Below, piece by piece: positions 43,123 through 53,118 of a stretch of 64,000 nt of DNA. Origin of the DNA: UBA5109 sp963975155 (GTDB lineage Bacteria; Pseudomonadota; Gammaproteobacteria; Pseudomonadales; Pseudohongiellaceae); the NCBI GenBank assembly GCA_963975155.1, contig CAXBFG010000011.1:1-64000 (forward strand). The letters are read 5' to 3'. Made by a program: the position numbers and the translations under genes. The notes beneath the pieces were generated by a model that saw only the letters and a program-made list of their open reading frames with translations, ran no database searches and was not told where the DNA came from. Positions within the stretch are counted from its first letter, which is position 1, and every line of letters begins with the position of its first letter.

Positions 43123-44756
43123 ACTTCTTCAGCTTCAGCTTCTTTAGCGGCACGCTCTGCGCGCAATTCTGCTTTACGAGTGGCAATGGCTTCATGATCA
43201 GCCTCTGTCATATGACGGCGCAGAACAGCTTCTACTTCAGGGTTAGCCTCGAGCCTCAAATCAATAACACCAAGTGCAAGATCCAATGCTGATAAATCAG
43301 TCCCTCCACCGTACATATCGTCACCACCAGCACTCGGTAGCAGGACCGTGAAATCTGCGCCATTTGCAGCCAGATATTCTACTATTTCGGGAGAACCTCG
43401 CATAACTGCTCCATGTAAAGCTGTAGCGCCGGCCTGATTAGTAGCACTGATATCAAAATCGTATTCATTTAAAAATAATTCCAGTGCGCTTACCGCATCA
43501 GCATCTCTGCCTCTGCTAATAGTTGGACGCCAGCCCATACCTGCAGCAGCCATAACAACATTGGTCAGGCCATTTGGTGTGCCACCAAAGCCTCTGCCTT
43601 CACGTTCAGCAGTTGTCAGATATGGATCTGCACCTGCTTCCAGAAGCATGTTAATGATCGTCATATCACCGGACATGGCAGCTCTTAATAGTGGAGTTGC
43701 TCCTTCATTAAGAAGTCCGTTATGACCTGAACCCTGAGCCAGCCAGGCCGGTAACCCGGTCTTTAATGCAAGATTGGGATCCGCACCTTTCTCTAATGCC
43801 AGGGCAACGATATCAAGACTATCAACTTCACCATAAGGTTTTGGTCCCGGGCGTGGGTTTGCATCCAGAGTGTGCATATCTGTAGCAACGAATAAAACTG
43901 TACGTCCAAATTTGTCCTGTATATCGGGATCAGCTCCGGCCTCCAGTAATGCTTGTGCAATTTCATAGTGGCCATTCAGGGTTGCCAAAACTGCAGCAGT
44001 ACTTCCTTCCTCATCCACGATATCGAGATCAGCACCGGCATATATCAAGGCCTGAGCAGCAGCCAGCTGTCCATCTCGGGCGGCAAAGTGCAAAGCAGAT
44101 AATCTGCCTTTAGGTATGCGAGGATAAACAAAGCCACCCTGACGCTTGTCAGGATCTACTTCAATAAATTTCTGGTAACTGGACAGTTTATTGATGTCTG
44201 CACCACCATTGATCAGTTCCTGTATAACATCGACATGACCTTCAGATGCAGCCCACATCAAAGCAGTCTGACCTTTCCAGCTCTCTGTCAGGTTGGGATC
44301 AACACCAACCATCATCCTGTCCATATTATCGGCTAACAATGCTCTAACCAGCGGAGCATTACCTGCTTTAGCGGCGGCCATGAGAAGACTCTCACCTTCT
44401 GCATTTGTTTCATTAGGATTCGCACCGGCTGCCAGTAAGAGAATGCCAATATCAGCCAGACCCTGGCGTGCTGCCAGCATCATCGGAGACATCCCATAAC
44501 GGTTGCTGGCAGTGACATCAGCACCTGATTCAATCAACAATGCAGCTTTTTCTGTTTCACGATAATAGATGGCTTCCATCAACAGGGTGGTTCCATCAGC
44601 TTTAGGAGAGTCAACGTCCATGCCTGCCTCTAAAGCACTTCTTAGTTCCTGCAGGCTCATGCTGGTTTGAGCACCAGCCTGTGTTGCAAACCCGATACTC
44701 AGGCTTGCCCCCATTAAGACAACTATGAATGTTCTTATGCATTTAGTTATGCGCAT
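43119..44756 (-). CDS. exported ankyrin-repeat protein
   Basis: A 545-residue protein with a signal peptide (ending ATQAGAQ, about residue 30) followed by some eleven ankyrin repeats. The repeats show the usual GxTxLMxA...GxxxLLxxGADPN spacing (for example GTTLLMEAIYYRETEKAALL, GQTALMWAASEGHVDVIQEL, GSTAAVLATLNGHYEIAQAL). The C-terminus is a charged helix rich in A, E and R (RKAELRAERAAKEAEAEE). It is the last gene of a three-gene set with DUF1592 and DUF1552 proteins, a combination common in marine proteobacteria and planctomycete-like genomes. It likely binds the partner proteins in the periplasm; this is inference. Confidence 0.9.
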   Translation of the reverse strand: MRITKCIRTFIVVLMGASLSIGFATQAGAQTSMSLQELRSALEAGMDVDSPKADGTTLLMEAIYYRETEKAALLIESGADVTASNRYGMSPMMLAARQGLADIGILLLAAGANPNETNAEGESLLMAAAKAGNAPLVRALLADNMDRMMVGVDPNLTESWKGQTALMWAASEGHVDVIQELINGGADINKLSSYQKFIEVDPDKRQGGFVYPRIPKGRLSALHFAARDGQLAAAQALIYAGADLDIVDEEGSTAAVLATLNGHYEIAQALLEAGADPDIQDKFGRTVLFVATDMHTLDANPRPGPKPYGEVDSLDIVALALEKGADPNLALKTGLPAWLAQGSGHNGLLNEGATPLLRAAMSGDMTIINMLLEAGADPYLTTAEREGRGFGGTPNGLTNVVMAAAGMGWRPTISRGRDADAVSALELFLNEYDFDISATNQAGATALHGAVMRGSPEIVEYLAANGADFTVLLPSAGGDDMYGGGTDLSALDLALGVIDLRLEANPEVEAVLRRHMTEADHEAIATRKAELRAERAAKEAEAEEV

Positions 44757-44795
44757 GGACGTATTCTCTCTGTTAAGTAGCCGTATTGTTATTGG

Positions 44796-46130
44796 TTATG
44801 CCAAGCCTACAGTTCGGCCACCACTTCTGCCGAAGTCTGCAATCTCAAGACCCATCTGTTGTGCCATATCAAGATGCAACTGACCAATAGTTCTGGATAT
44901 ATCATCAACTTGTATATGTCGGTTGCCTTCAATCATGCCGCTGATAACAACGTTAGGCAGGCGGGTTTTGACATGCTGATTACCATTACTCATACCACTG
45001 CCAATCAGTAGCATGGAGTTGTCCAGCAGAGAACCGTCGCCATCCGGAGTCGTTGCCAGTTTATCTATAAAACGGGAAATCAATTGCATATGGTAAACAT
45101 TAACCTTGTGATGTTTTTCCATTACATCAGGGCGATCCGCATGGTGAGAAATCGAATGATGAGGATCCGGTACACCGATCTGCGGATAGCTAAGGTGACT
45201 TAAGTCGCGCGCCATCATCAGTGAGAAGACTCGGGTAATATCGGCCTGGAATGCAATGTGCAGAAGATCGTACATAACGTCTACGTGCTCTTCATAGAAC
45301 TCAGGTACCCCGATTGGAGACTCTGGAGCAACACTGGCCAGATCGCCTGAGCGTCTTTCAGAGTTCTGAATACGTCTCTCAACTTCGCGGATATTCTCCA
45401 GGAAGTCATTCAGACGCACTCTGTCCTCAGCATCCAGAGTAGCTTCTGTTCTATGCGCCTCTTCCAATACTGAATCAAGAATACTGCGGTTTTGCTGCAT
45501 TCTGGCAAGACGTTGCTCAGCAGTTCCACTACCACCAAACATGCGTTCGAATACGGTTCTTGGATTAACCTGTGTAGGCAGTGGCGTATCTTCTGAAGCC
45601 CAGCTTACCTGGTCAAGATAAGCACAACTGAAGCCTGAGTCACAAGCACCCAGGAGGCTGGTTATATCTTCAATAGCCAACTGCATGGATGGGAATATAG
45701 TATCTTGTCCAATTTGATTGGCAATAACCTGGTCAATAGATATTCCGGCTCCGATATCAGCACCCTGGGTTTTTTCAGGATACATATCAGTCAACCAGGC
45801 AGTTGTTGCCCCGGTATGCTGACCAGAACCATCAGCACCCATCAGGTTGCTGACAACTGTCATTTGATTTCTAAAAGCCGAAAGAGGTTCAAGGGTTCTG
45901 GACATTTCAAAATCACGACCAACTGTCGCAGGTGTCCACCAGTCGGTTTCATCAGTCATAATGAAACCGTGCGGGATATAGACAAAGCCTGCACGTTTTG
46001 GACGCATCGCTGCAGTCTGAGCCTGAGCCGTCATTGCAGGTACCATTGCACCCATAAATGGCAAGGCTATTGCTGCTCCAGCACCTTTAATAAGAGTACG
46101 GCGAGGTAGCGCTTTTTTGAATATCATCAT
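44796..46130 (-). CDS. DUF1552 protein with Tat signal
   Basis: A 444-residue protein starting with a twin-arginine signal (PRRTLIKGAGAAIALPFMGA, cleaved near AQAQ). The rest matches DUF1552: FVYIPHGFIMTDETDWWTP, TVVSNLMGADGSGQHTGAT, FSLMMARDLSHLSYPQIGV, LIGSGMSNGNQH. The family is related in layout to DUF1501/sulfatase-like exported proteins and is found beside DUF1592-type cytochromes; no reaction has been proven. The Tat route implies folding, perhaps with a cofactor, before export. It lies 146 bp after the DUF1592 gene and 39 bp before the ankyrin gene. Confidence 0.9.
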   Translation of the reverse strand: MMIFKKALPRRTLIKGAGAAIALPFMGAMVPAMTAQAQTAAMRPKRAGFVYIPHGFIMTDETDWWTPATVGRDFEMSRTLEPLSAFRNQMTVVSNLMGADGSGQHTGATTAWLTDMYPEKTQGADIGAGISIDQVIANQIGQDTIFPSMQLAIEDITSLLGACDSGFSCAYLDQVSWASEDTPLPTQVNPRTVFERMFGGSGTAEQRLARMQQNRSILDSVLEEAHRTEATLDAEDRVRLNDFLENIREVERRIQNSERRSGDLASVAPESPIGVPEFYEEHVDVMYDLLHIAFQADITRVFSLMMARDLSHLSYPQIGVPDPHHSISHHADRPDVMEKHHKVNVYHMQLISRFIDKLATTPDGDGSLLDNSMLLIGSGMSNGNQHVKTRLPNVVISGMIEGNRHIQVDDISRTIGQLHLDMAQQMGLEIADFGRSGGRTVGLA

Positions 46131-46246
46131 AATGTTTCCCTCTTTATGTAACTTTTAATTTACTTTCTGTTTGTTAGCTTTCAATTTAATTAATTCTTTA
46201 TTTACTTCTCACTGCACTTATTCGATCTTTTTTTCAAAATTCTATT

Positions 46247-46271
46247 AGCTGATTAAAACGTTTTATCAGCT
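46247..46271. repeat. 25-bp near-perfect palindrome after the DUF1592 gene
   Basis: AGCTGAT-T-AAAACGTTTT-ATCAGCT is self-complementary except for one bulged T. It begins six bases beyond the stop of the DUF1592 gene, in the gap before DUF1552. It may be a processing or attenuation site within the operon, or an operator. Confidence 0.6.
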
Positions 46272-46276
46272 TGTTA

Positions 46277-48700
46277 CTATCTAGTCAATGGGTCCGCGTT
46301 GGCCGCAACCTGACCGGCATCAGTAACCGCGGCCTGTTTCATACGAAATGGAGCAGATTTGACGATTTCCTGAACAATTGCTGAAAAACGGTAATCATCT
46401 TCTGCTGCATTATCCACGATAGCCCTGACTGTAGGCATGTCGTAATACTCCAAGCCTCGGCCAATAGCGTAGGTAAGCATTCTGTTGGTGAAGGTATTTA
46501 TAAACATTTCTGGCTCAGCAATCAGCGCTGCTTTCAGATCTATTGGGCCGTCGATAGGGGTACCATTTGCAAGCTGACCCGTTGAATCAATTGGTTCTCC
46601 GCCTTCATCAACATTACGCCAGCGACCAACAGCATCAAATTTCTCCATTGCCAACCCGATCGGATCCATCACGTTATGGCATGAGGAACAGGCCGGATCA
46701 GCCCGGTGGCGGGCCAGACGTGACCGCAGTGACTCCTGATCAAGTGTGTCGGCAGCATTTTCTTCCAGTGCAGGTACATTATCGGGTGGATCAGATGCCC
46801 TGGTTCCGAGGATATTGTCCAGTACGTATTTACCACGCAATACCGGTGAAGTTCTGTGTGCAAATGAAGTTACTGTCAATATGCTGCCCTGACCCAGCAG
46901 TCCACCGCGAGCAGGGTCATTGAGTTCCACGCGTCTGAAATGGTCTCCATAGACTCCTGGAATACTGTAATGTCGAGCCAGACGCTCATTAAGATAGGTG
47001 TAATCGGCGGTCATTAATTCAATGACATTCCTGTCCTCTCGCATGACACTTTCAAAAAACAGGGAAGTTTCTGTCAGGAAAGCGCGACGTAAATTATCAT
47101 CAAAGTCTGGAAAGGCGACCTCATCAGGAGTTGCGCCGTCCAGGTTTCTGAGTTGCAACCATTGACCGGCAAAATTCTCAACCAGTGCATCAGCTTTCTC
47201 ATCGGCCAGCATGCGATTTACCTGCTCTTCAAGTACCAGGGGATCGCTTAGGAGCCCACTGGACGCCAGATTGATAAGCTCTTCATCCGGGATACTGCTC
47301 CAAAGGAAGAAAGATAACCTGGACGCCAGTTCCAGATCATTGATCGCAAAGCTTTCACCGGGGCTAACTTCCGGATGTTCTTTTTCAATCCGGAACAGGA
47401 AATTAGGGCTCATCAACATGCGTCGCATCGCCATCTGGATTCCTGCATCAAAAGTCCCTCTGGATTCACGTCCTTCCAGATAGAAATCCATTAATATACC
47501 GACTTCGTCTTCATTGACAGGTCTGCGGTAGGCTTTTCGGGCCAATGTTGAAACAATCTCTCTGGCACATGACTGCTCTTCACTTACCTGCATTGGATAG
47601 CAGGAAAATATTGCAGCTCGACTGCTAGTAAGCTGTGACGGGGCTCTGGAATTAAACGGGCCGCGTATATTCAATCGTGAAACGGACGGAATTCCACCGA
47701 CATAGACCGGATCGAAGTTATCTTTTTCGAAAGGCTGAAGTTGCGCAACATCCAATGCCTGGGTTTTTTCCAGGAAGGTAACAGTGATATTGTGCACGCC
47801 TGCGGGGACAGCCAGACGAACCTTGGTCCTGTTTTCAACAGATTCCGTTGAAGCTGCGCCATTCTCAAGCATCAATGTGTAATCTGCCGCCCCACCAATG
47901 GTAACCAGCTTAACCCTTTCACCATCGATACTTACCTCAAACTGATGGGGAAACTGCAAGCCCTTGATAACTTCCAGTGAGTTAACCAGGAAATGCGTAT
48001 TGAATTCATAGATACCATCCAGAGGAAAATTATGCTCAATAGACATACCGCCACGGGTGCCCAAAGGCAGGCCGTCGATATGCTTGTTCTGAGAAAGCAT
48101 ACTGCTCACTGAATAGTTGGCTTCTTCCGGTGGGAAATTAGGATCACCAACGGCAATCGCACTCACTCTGTCAGCTGCAGCGAGATAACCTTCCAGTAAA
48201 GTCGGTGATACATTCAGGACATCAGCGATATTGTCGAAACCATAGCTCGTCGTATCGGGTGGTAAAATTGCAGCAATATCAATATCCATACCCAGCAAAT
48301 CACGTATTACTGTTGCATATTGCACGCGGTTCAGACGATAAAGGCCGGGGCGTCCAGGATTCGGATTCTGCAGGGCTGCCAGATCAAGCTCATCTTCCAG
48401 GAAACTGGCAAGCTTGTGATAGGTCTCCTGATCAGGACGTGGCTGACCGGGAGGAGGCATCATCGAGCCTCTTAATTTATTTACGACGCGTTCCCAGGTT
48501 TCTGCATCAGGTCCCACATTGCTTACATCAAGCAAGTCCAGGGCTAACTCACCTTCCCAATCGATAGCATTATGGCAGTCGAAACAAAAGTTAGAAACAG
48601 TATCTATATGCTCAGCTGCTGCTTCCTGATCTGCCGCTATGGCAGAGACCGGCAAAAGCAGTATCAGTAGATGGCTAAAGATGTGTCTATTTAATTGCAT
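46277..48700 (-). CDS. DUF1592-family exported cytochrome-like protein
   Basis: An 807-residue exported protein. After the signal peptide (to about residue 22) comes a haem-type motif in FCFDCHN (CxxCH, near residue 36), then the domain series seen in DUF1587/DUF1592/DUF1595/DUF1588/DUF1585 proteins: GLYRLNRVQYATVIRDLLGM (DUF1587), YRRPVNEDEVGILMDFYLEG (DUF1595), RLSFFLWSSIPDEELINLA (DUF1592), RRVELNDPARGGLLGQGSIL and VLRGKYVLDNILG (DUF1588), a second CSSCH near residue 680, and a DUF1585 end with FTNRMLTYAIGRGLEYYD. It is probably a periplasmic c-type cytochrome; substrate unknown. First gene of the operon with DUF1552 and ankyrin proteins. Confidence 0.9.
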   Translation of the reverse strand: MQLNRHIFSHLLILLLPVSAIAADQEAAAEHIDTVSNFCFDCHNAIDWEGELALDLLDVSNVGPDAETWERVVNKLRGSMMPPPGQPRPDQETYHKLASFLEDELDLAALQNPNPGRPGLYRLNRVQYATVIRDLLGMDIDIAAILPPDTTSYGFDNIADVLNVSPTLLEGYLAAADRVSAIAVGDPNFPPEEANYSVSSMLSQNKHIDGLPLGTRGGMSIEHNFPLDGIYEFNTHFLVNSLEVIKGLQFPHQFEVSIDGERVKLVTIGGAADYTLMLENGAASTESVENRTKVRLAVPAGVHNITVTFLEKTQALDVAQLQPFEKDNFDPVYVGGIPSVSRLNIRGPFNSRAPSQLTSSRAAIFSCYPMQVSEEQSCAREIVSTLARKAYRRPVNEDEVGILMDFYLEGRESRGTFDAGIQMAMRRMLMSPNFLFRIEKEHPEVSPGESFAINDLELASRLSFFLWSSIPDEELINLASSGLLSDPLVLEEQVNRMLADEKADALVENFAGQWLQLRNLDGATPDEVAFPDFDDNLRRAFLTETSLFFESVMREDRNVIELMTADYTYLNERLARHYSIPGVYGDHFRRVELNDPARGGLLGQGSILTVTSFAHRTSPVLRGKYVLDNILGTRASDPPDNVPALEENAADTLDQESLRSRLARHRADPACSSCHNVMDPIGLAMEKFDAVGRWRNVDEGGEPIDSTGQLANGTPIDGPIDLKAALIAEPEMFINTFTNRMLTYAIGRGLEYYDMPTVRAIVDNAAEDDYRFSAIVQEIVKSAPFRMKQAAVTDAGQVAANADPLTR

Positions 48701-49012
48701 TCCCCACTTCCTTAAATATGTTTATGTTAACTACTTTAAAACGTTTTTATCTTACAGCTTCATTGCACCCAGCATGAGCGCCCGCCAACAGATATCTTAT
48801 TGTTTTTTATATATTTTATTTCGGGCAATTTATTCACTCGCCCTAGTATAAGGCACCCGGAACAAAATTTTCTATATTTTTGCCCTTCCATACAAAGATT
48901 TCACTTTTCCTGCATGATTTTTATTGGGTACATGAAACGGCACGAGCCCAGACCTGCAGAAAATACCTGGCGCGGCAGTTGCTGCAGCAAAACATTTTCA
49001 GCACCAGGATTA
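48701..49012. other. 312-bp intergenic region without a recognisable gene
   Basis: Lies between the transglutaminase/DUF2126 gene (ending at 49013) and the start of the DUF1592 gene. The part next to DUF1592 (48700-48870) is AT rich and should contain its promoter, but no clear -35/-10 pair stands out. Short frames here overlap real genes and show no coding character. No repeat, tRNA or strong hairpin seen. Confidence 0.6.
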
Positions 49013-52000
49013 CTATTGATATCGCAAATCGAGGGTATAAGGACGCTTGGGATGTGGGTCGCTTTTGATAACTTTAATTTTACCTTGTGAATGTCCTTTC
49101 GTGGTTATGCGGGCTACTCGCCGGGCTTCGGCTTCATTGGCATTTATCGGGAAGGTATCGTAATTACGCCCTCCGGGATGAGCAACATAATAGGTGCAAC
49201 CTCCCAGTGAACGGCCATTAAGCGTATCAACAACATCAAATACCAAGGGGCTATGCACACCAATTGTAGGATGGATGGCTGAGTATGGGTCCCAGGCCTT
49301 GAAACGGACCCCTGCAACAAATTCACCATCTTTGCCGGTAGGCTGGAGTGGTATTCTGCGTTTATTACAACAGAGCATTAATCTTTCACCATATAGACCC
49401 TGTATTTTTAACTGCAGTCTTTCAACTGAAGAATCCACATAACGCGATGTCCCGGTGGTAGAACTTTCTTCTCCCAGAACATGCCAGGGCTCTATGGCGC
49501 CATGAATATCCAGCTGCAAACCCGCTACATGAAAACTTCCATAATGCGGAAAACGAAATTCCTGAAACGGACTCAGCCAGTCAATATCAAACTCGAAACC
49601 GGCGTCGTTCAGGTCTTTTACCACCCAACGCATATCATCGGAAATATAGTGCGGCAACATAAACCGGTCATGAAGCTGATGATCCCAGTGAATCATGCTT
49701 TCTTTGTAAGGTTTAATGGCAAAGCGGGCCAAGAGGCTGCGTAATAATAAAATTTGCACTGCACTCATACGCCAGTGCGGAGGCATTTCAAAATTACGAA
49801 ACTCCACCAGGCCAAGCCGACCCGTCGCACTGGAAGGAGAATAAAGTTTATCTATACAAAACTCTGAGCGATGAGTATTGCCTGTTAAATCGACCAAAAA
49901 GTTTCGCAATATTCTGTCAATTAACCAGGGCCTGTCAGTTTCGCCTTGAGGAAGCTGCTGTAAAGCTATTTCGAGTTCGTAAAGGTTATCATCACGCGCT
50001 TCATCTACCCGAGGGGCCTGCGATGTCGGCCCGATAAACTGACCTGAAAACAAGTAAGACAAACTTGGATGGTTTTGCCAGTATCGCAATAAGCTTTCCA
50101 GTAAATGCGGACGAATCAGAAATGGACTGTCTTCCGCTTTGGCCGCGCCCAAAGTGACATGATTACCGCCGCCTGTACCCGTGTGCTTTCCGTCCAGCAT
50201 AAACTTTTCGGTACCAAGCCGGCAGTTTCTGGCTGCTTCATAAAGTATCGACATATTATCGATCGCTTCCTGCCAAGAAGCTGAAGGGTGAATATTGACT
50301 TCGATAACACCGGGGTCAGGTGTAATCATCAATTTTTTGAGGCGTGGATCACGCGGCGGTTCATAACCTTCAAGAATCAAAGGGACTTGCAACTCAGCAG
50401 CACATTTTTCAAGCACATCCAGTAAACGAACATAGCTTTCGAGTTCAGATAAAGGCGGCATGAAAATATACAGTTTCCCTTCCCGGACTTCTGCACATAA
50501 TGCCGTGTGTATTATTTTTTCCACCTTGGCAGTTTTTGACTTGCCTGCCTCAGCCTTTCCGGGCGGATATTCCAAAGACTTCCTTTCAGCGAAAGGGTCT
50601 TTTTCAAAATCATATTCTCTTTCTATTTCCCAGGGCAGACTATCCAGTGGCAGCCTGTAGCCCATAGCGGAATCGCCAGGTATTAAAAACACCCTGGATC
50701 GGGAAAACTCCCAGCGGCTGCTGGCCCAGGAACCTTTTTTCTCATCCCCATCCCATTTCAAGGGCAATACATAACCAACTTTATGCTTCAGACCCTGATC
50801 AAAAACCTTACGTAACCTTTGACGATCCTGCTTGTTGCTTAATTTACTATCCGCAACACTGACATTTTTCGGGAGCTGGCCCTCTCGTTTCAGATAAAAA
50901 TCCGCATCTTCATAAGTTGGCAGAGCGAAACGCTTATCCAGGCCAAGTTTTTCTGTAAGCAGAGTCATAAATTTTTGTGAAGATGTTTTACTAAGCTTCC
51001 CCTTGCTCTTAGCATTGGTTCGGCTATCGTCAAGCAGACTTGCATCATGCCAGAGCGGCTTGTTGTCGGTACGCCAGAAAATACCAAGAGCCCATCGTGG
51101 CAGCTCTTCGCCCGGGTACCACTTGCCCTGTCCATGATGGATAAACCCATTCCCGGCAAAGTGCTCTTTCAGCGACATCAATAAATCACTGGCCAATCTT
51201 AATTTATCCTTACCGAGTGCTTTACTGTTCCACTCCGCTCCTTCCATATCATCAATAGATACAAAGGTCGGTTCACCACCCATTGTTAAATTAAGTTTTT
51301 GTTCTTGCAGTTTTACATCAACTTTCCTGCCAAGCTGATCAATTGCCTGCCATTGGTCTTCACTGTAGGGCTTGGTAACCCGTGGGTCTTCATGAATGCG
51401 TTTAACCGTGTTGGTATATTCAAACTCAACCTTGCAGGGTTCAGTTGATCCGCTAATGGGAGCGGCACTTTGAGGATCCGGGGTGCAGGCCAGGGGGATG
51501 TGTCCTTCACCGGCAAATAAACCTGAGGTTGCATCCATGCCCAACCAACCGGCTCCCGGTATATAAACTTCAGCCCAGGCGTGTAAATCGGTGAAATCTT
51601 CTTCTGGACCCGAGGGGCCATCCAGGGCTTTCTGATCAGACTTAAGCTGAACCAGATAACCGGAAACAAAACGTGCAGCCAGTCCTAAATGTCTGAATAA
51701 CTGCACTAAAAGCCATGCACTGTCTCTGCACGAACCGGATTTAAATTGCAGGGTTTCTTCACAAGTCTGAACTCCCGGCTGCATACGAATCAAATAGGCA
51801 ACTCGCTGCTGCACCATTTGATTTAAAGCCACCAGAAAATTAATGGTTGCTTGTTTACTGCGATCGACCTGAGACAAGAGTTCAATCATCAAGGGCCCTT
51901 TTTCTGTGATTTGCAGATAAGGAGCCAGATCCTTTTTCAATTGCCGGTCATACTTGAAAGGAAAATGATCTACGGATTCCTCCAGAAAAAAATCAAAGGG

Positions 52001-52267
52001 ATTCACTACGGTCATATCCACGATGACTTCAACGTCAATACTTAACTCGCGACTTTTTTCAGGGAATACCAGACGTGCCAGATAATTGGAGAAGGGATCC
52101 TGCTGCCAATTTATAAAGTGATTTTCCGGGCTTACTTTCAGAGAATAAGCTTGAATCGGCATACGGCAATGAGGTGCCGGACGTAGACGTAAAACGTGAG
52201 GCAGCAGAGCCACCCTCTTATCAAAACGGTATACCGTATGATGCTGTATCGCTACCTTTATGGTCAT
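49013..52267 (-). CDS. transglutaminase-like / DUF2126 protein
   Basis: A 1084-residue protein. Residues 1-80 are the transglutaminase N-terminal domain, and residues about 150-270 the papain-like transglutaminase core with the cysteine in SGSCRDSAWLLVQLFRHLG, the histidine in DLHAWAEVYIPGAGW and the aspartate in GMDATSG. From about residue 320 to the end is DUF2126, with GGEPTFVSIDD, GKHTGTGGGNHVTLG and VEFRNFEMPPHWRMS. The DUF2126 part resembles a glutamate-cysteine-ligase-like/amidoligase fold in published domain analyses. This is a standard partner of alpha-E, ATP-grasp and Anbu. It follows Anbu copy 2 by only 9 bp, so the two form an operon. Confidence 0.93.
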   Translation of the reverse strand: MTIKVAIQHHTVYRFDKRVALLPHVLRLRPAPHCRMPIQAYSLKVSPENHFINWQQDPFSNYLARLVFPEKSRELSIDVEVIVDMTVVNPFDFFLEESVDHFPFKYDRQLKKDLAPYLQITEKGPLMIELLSQVDRSKQATINFLVALNQMVQQRVAYLIRMQPGVQTCEETLQFKSGSCRDSAWLLVQLFRHLGLAARFVSGYLVQLKSDQKALDGPSGPEEDFTDLHAWAEVYIPGAGWLGMDATSGLFAGEGHIPLACTPDPQSAAPISGSTEPCKVEFEYTNTVKRIHEDPRVTKPYSEDQWQAIDQLGRKVDVKLQEQKLNLTMGGEPTFVSIDDMEGAEWNSKALGKDKLRLASDLLMSLKEHFAGNGFIHHGQGKWYPGEELPRWALGIFWRTDNKPLWHDASLLDDSRTNAKSKGKLSKTSSQKFMTLLTEKLGLDKRFALPTYEDADFYLKREGQLPKNVSVADSKLSNKQDRQRLRKVFDQGLKHKVGYVLPLKWDGDEKKGSWASSRWEFSRSRVFLIPGDSAMGYRLPLDSLPWEIEREYDFEKDPFAERKSLEYPPGKAEAGKSKTAKVEKIIHTALCAEVREGKLYIFMPPLSELESYVRLLDVLEKCAAELQVPLILEGYEPPRDPRLKKLMITPDPGVIEVNIHPSASWQEAIDNMSILYEAARNCRLGTEKFMLDGKHTGTGGGNHVTLGAAKAEDSPFLIRPHLLESLLRYWQNHPSLSYLFSGQFIGPTSQAPRVDEARDDNLYELEIALQQLPQGETDRPWLIDRILRNFLVDLTGNTHRSEFCIDKLYSPSSATGRLGLVEFRNFEMPPHWRMSAVQILLLRSLLARFAIKPYKESMIHWDHQLHDRFMLPHYISDDMRWVVKDLNDAGFEFDIDWLSPFQEFRFPHYGSFHVAGLQLDIHGAIEPWHVLGEESSTTGTSRYVDSSVERLQLKIQGLYGERLMLCCNKRRIPLQPTGKDGEFVAGVRFKAWDPYSAIHPTIGVHSPLVFDVVDTLNGRSLGGCTYYVAHPGGRNYDTFPINANEAEARRVARITTKGHSQGKIKVIKSDPHPKRPYTLDLRYQ

Positions 52268-52276
52268 TTAATTCAG

Positions 52277-53023
52277 TCATTTATTGAGAGCAAGGTTATC
52301 ACTTGCATAGGCCCAGGATAACCGGGGTAATTGATTAAACGCATCCTTGAGACGATTATCCCAGGATTTTTTCAGATCACGCAGAAATTCGCTGTCTTCT
52401 TCAAAACGATGATAGGGATTCATAACAAAGGAATTTGCATGGTAAAGCATCACTTCGATTGGCGGCCCAACGGTAAGATTACTGCGCATCGTTGAGTCCA
52501 TCGATACCAGGGCACATAGTGCAGCAGTTTCCAGGCTGGTATTTGGATTAATAATTCTGTCCAGGATGGGTTTGCCATATTTACTTTCACCAATTTGCAA
52601 ATAAGGTGTATCTGTCGAGGTTGTAATGTGATTTCCAGCAGGATAAATCAGGGCAACACCGTGTTCATTATCCATAACCTGACCACCCAGTAAAAAGCTG
52701 GATTCAAAATTAGGCCCGGAAGTTTCATGTTTCTCCATCTGGGCACGACTGACTTCACCGAGATAGTCCGCAGCATCACTAAGGTTGGTGACTGTATTCA
52801 GACTGAGTTCGGCATTCAGCCGAATATCCTTTTTCATCTGGTGCATGGTCGCCTGGGTAGTTGCCAGATTTCCCGCAGCGAGAACAACAAACTGTCTCTC
52901 ATTACTCAGTTCAAAGCGGAACATCTTGCTGTAAACACTGGCAACATCAATTCCTGCGTTAGTCCGGGAATCTGAACAAAATACAATACCGGAATTCACC
53001 GAAATGGCGACACAATACGTCAT
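52277..53023 (-). CDS. Anbu-type proteasome homologue (copy 2)
   Basis: A 248-residue paralogue of the Anbu at 37120-37878, with the same Thr2 nucleophile (MTYCVAISVNSG), CSDSRTNAG aspartate and YSKMF lysine, and the same conserved core (LQIGESKYGKPILDRIINP, SMDSTMRSNLTVGPP). The two differ mainly in surface helices and the C-terminal tail. It is first in an operon with the transglutaminase/DUF2126 gene, the usual Anbu arrangement, so this copy is probably the ancestral one of the pair. Mixed or separate rings are both possible. Confidence 0.92.
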   Translation of the reverse strand: MTYCVAISVNSGIVFCSDSRTNAGIDVASVYSKMFRFELSNERQFVVLAAGNLATTQATMHQMKKDIRLNAELSLNTVTNLSDAADYLGEVSRAQMEKHETSGPNFESSFLLGGQVMDNEHGVALIYPAGNHITTSTDTPYLQIGESKYGKPILDRIINPNTSLETAALCALVSMDSTMRSNLTVGPPIEVMLYHANSFVMNPYHRFEEDSEFLRDLKKSWDNRLKDAFNQLPRLSWAYASDNLALNK

Positions 53024-53118
53024 AGACTGGCCTTTAATTACTTCAGGTTTTAGTGACAGAAGGAAAAAACTAAAAAACGAGTATAGCGGAAATACCCTGC
53101 AAGAAAAGAAAAATGTTT

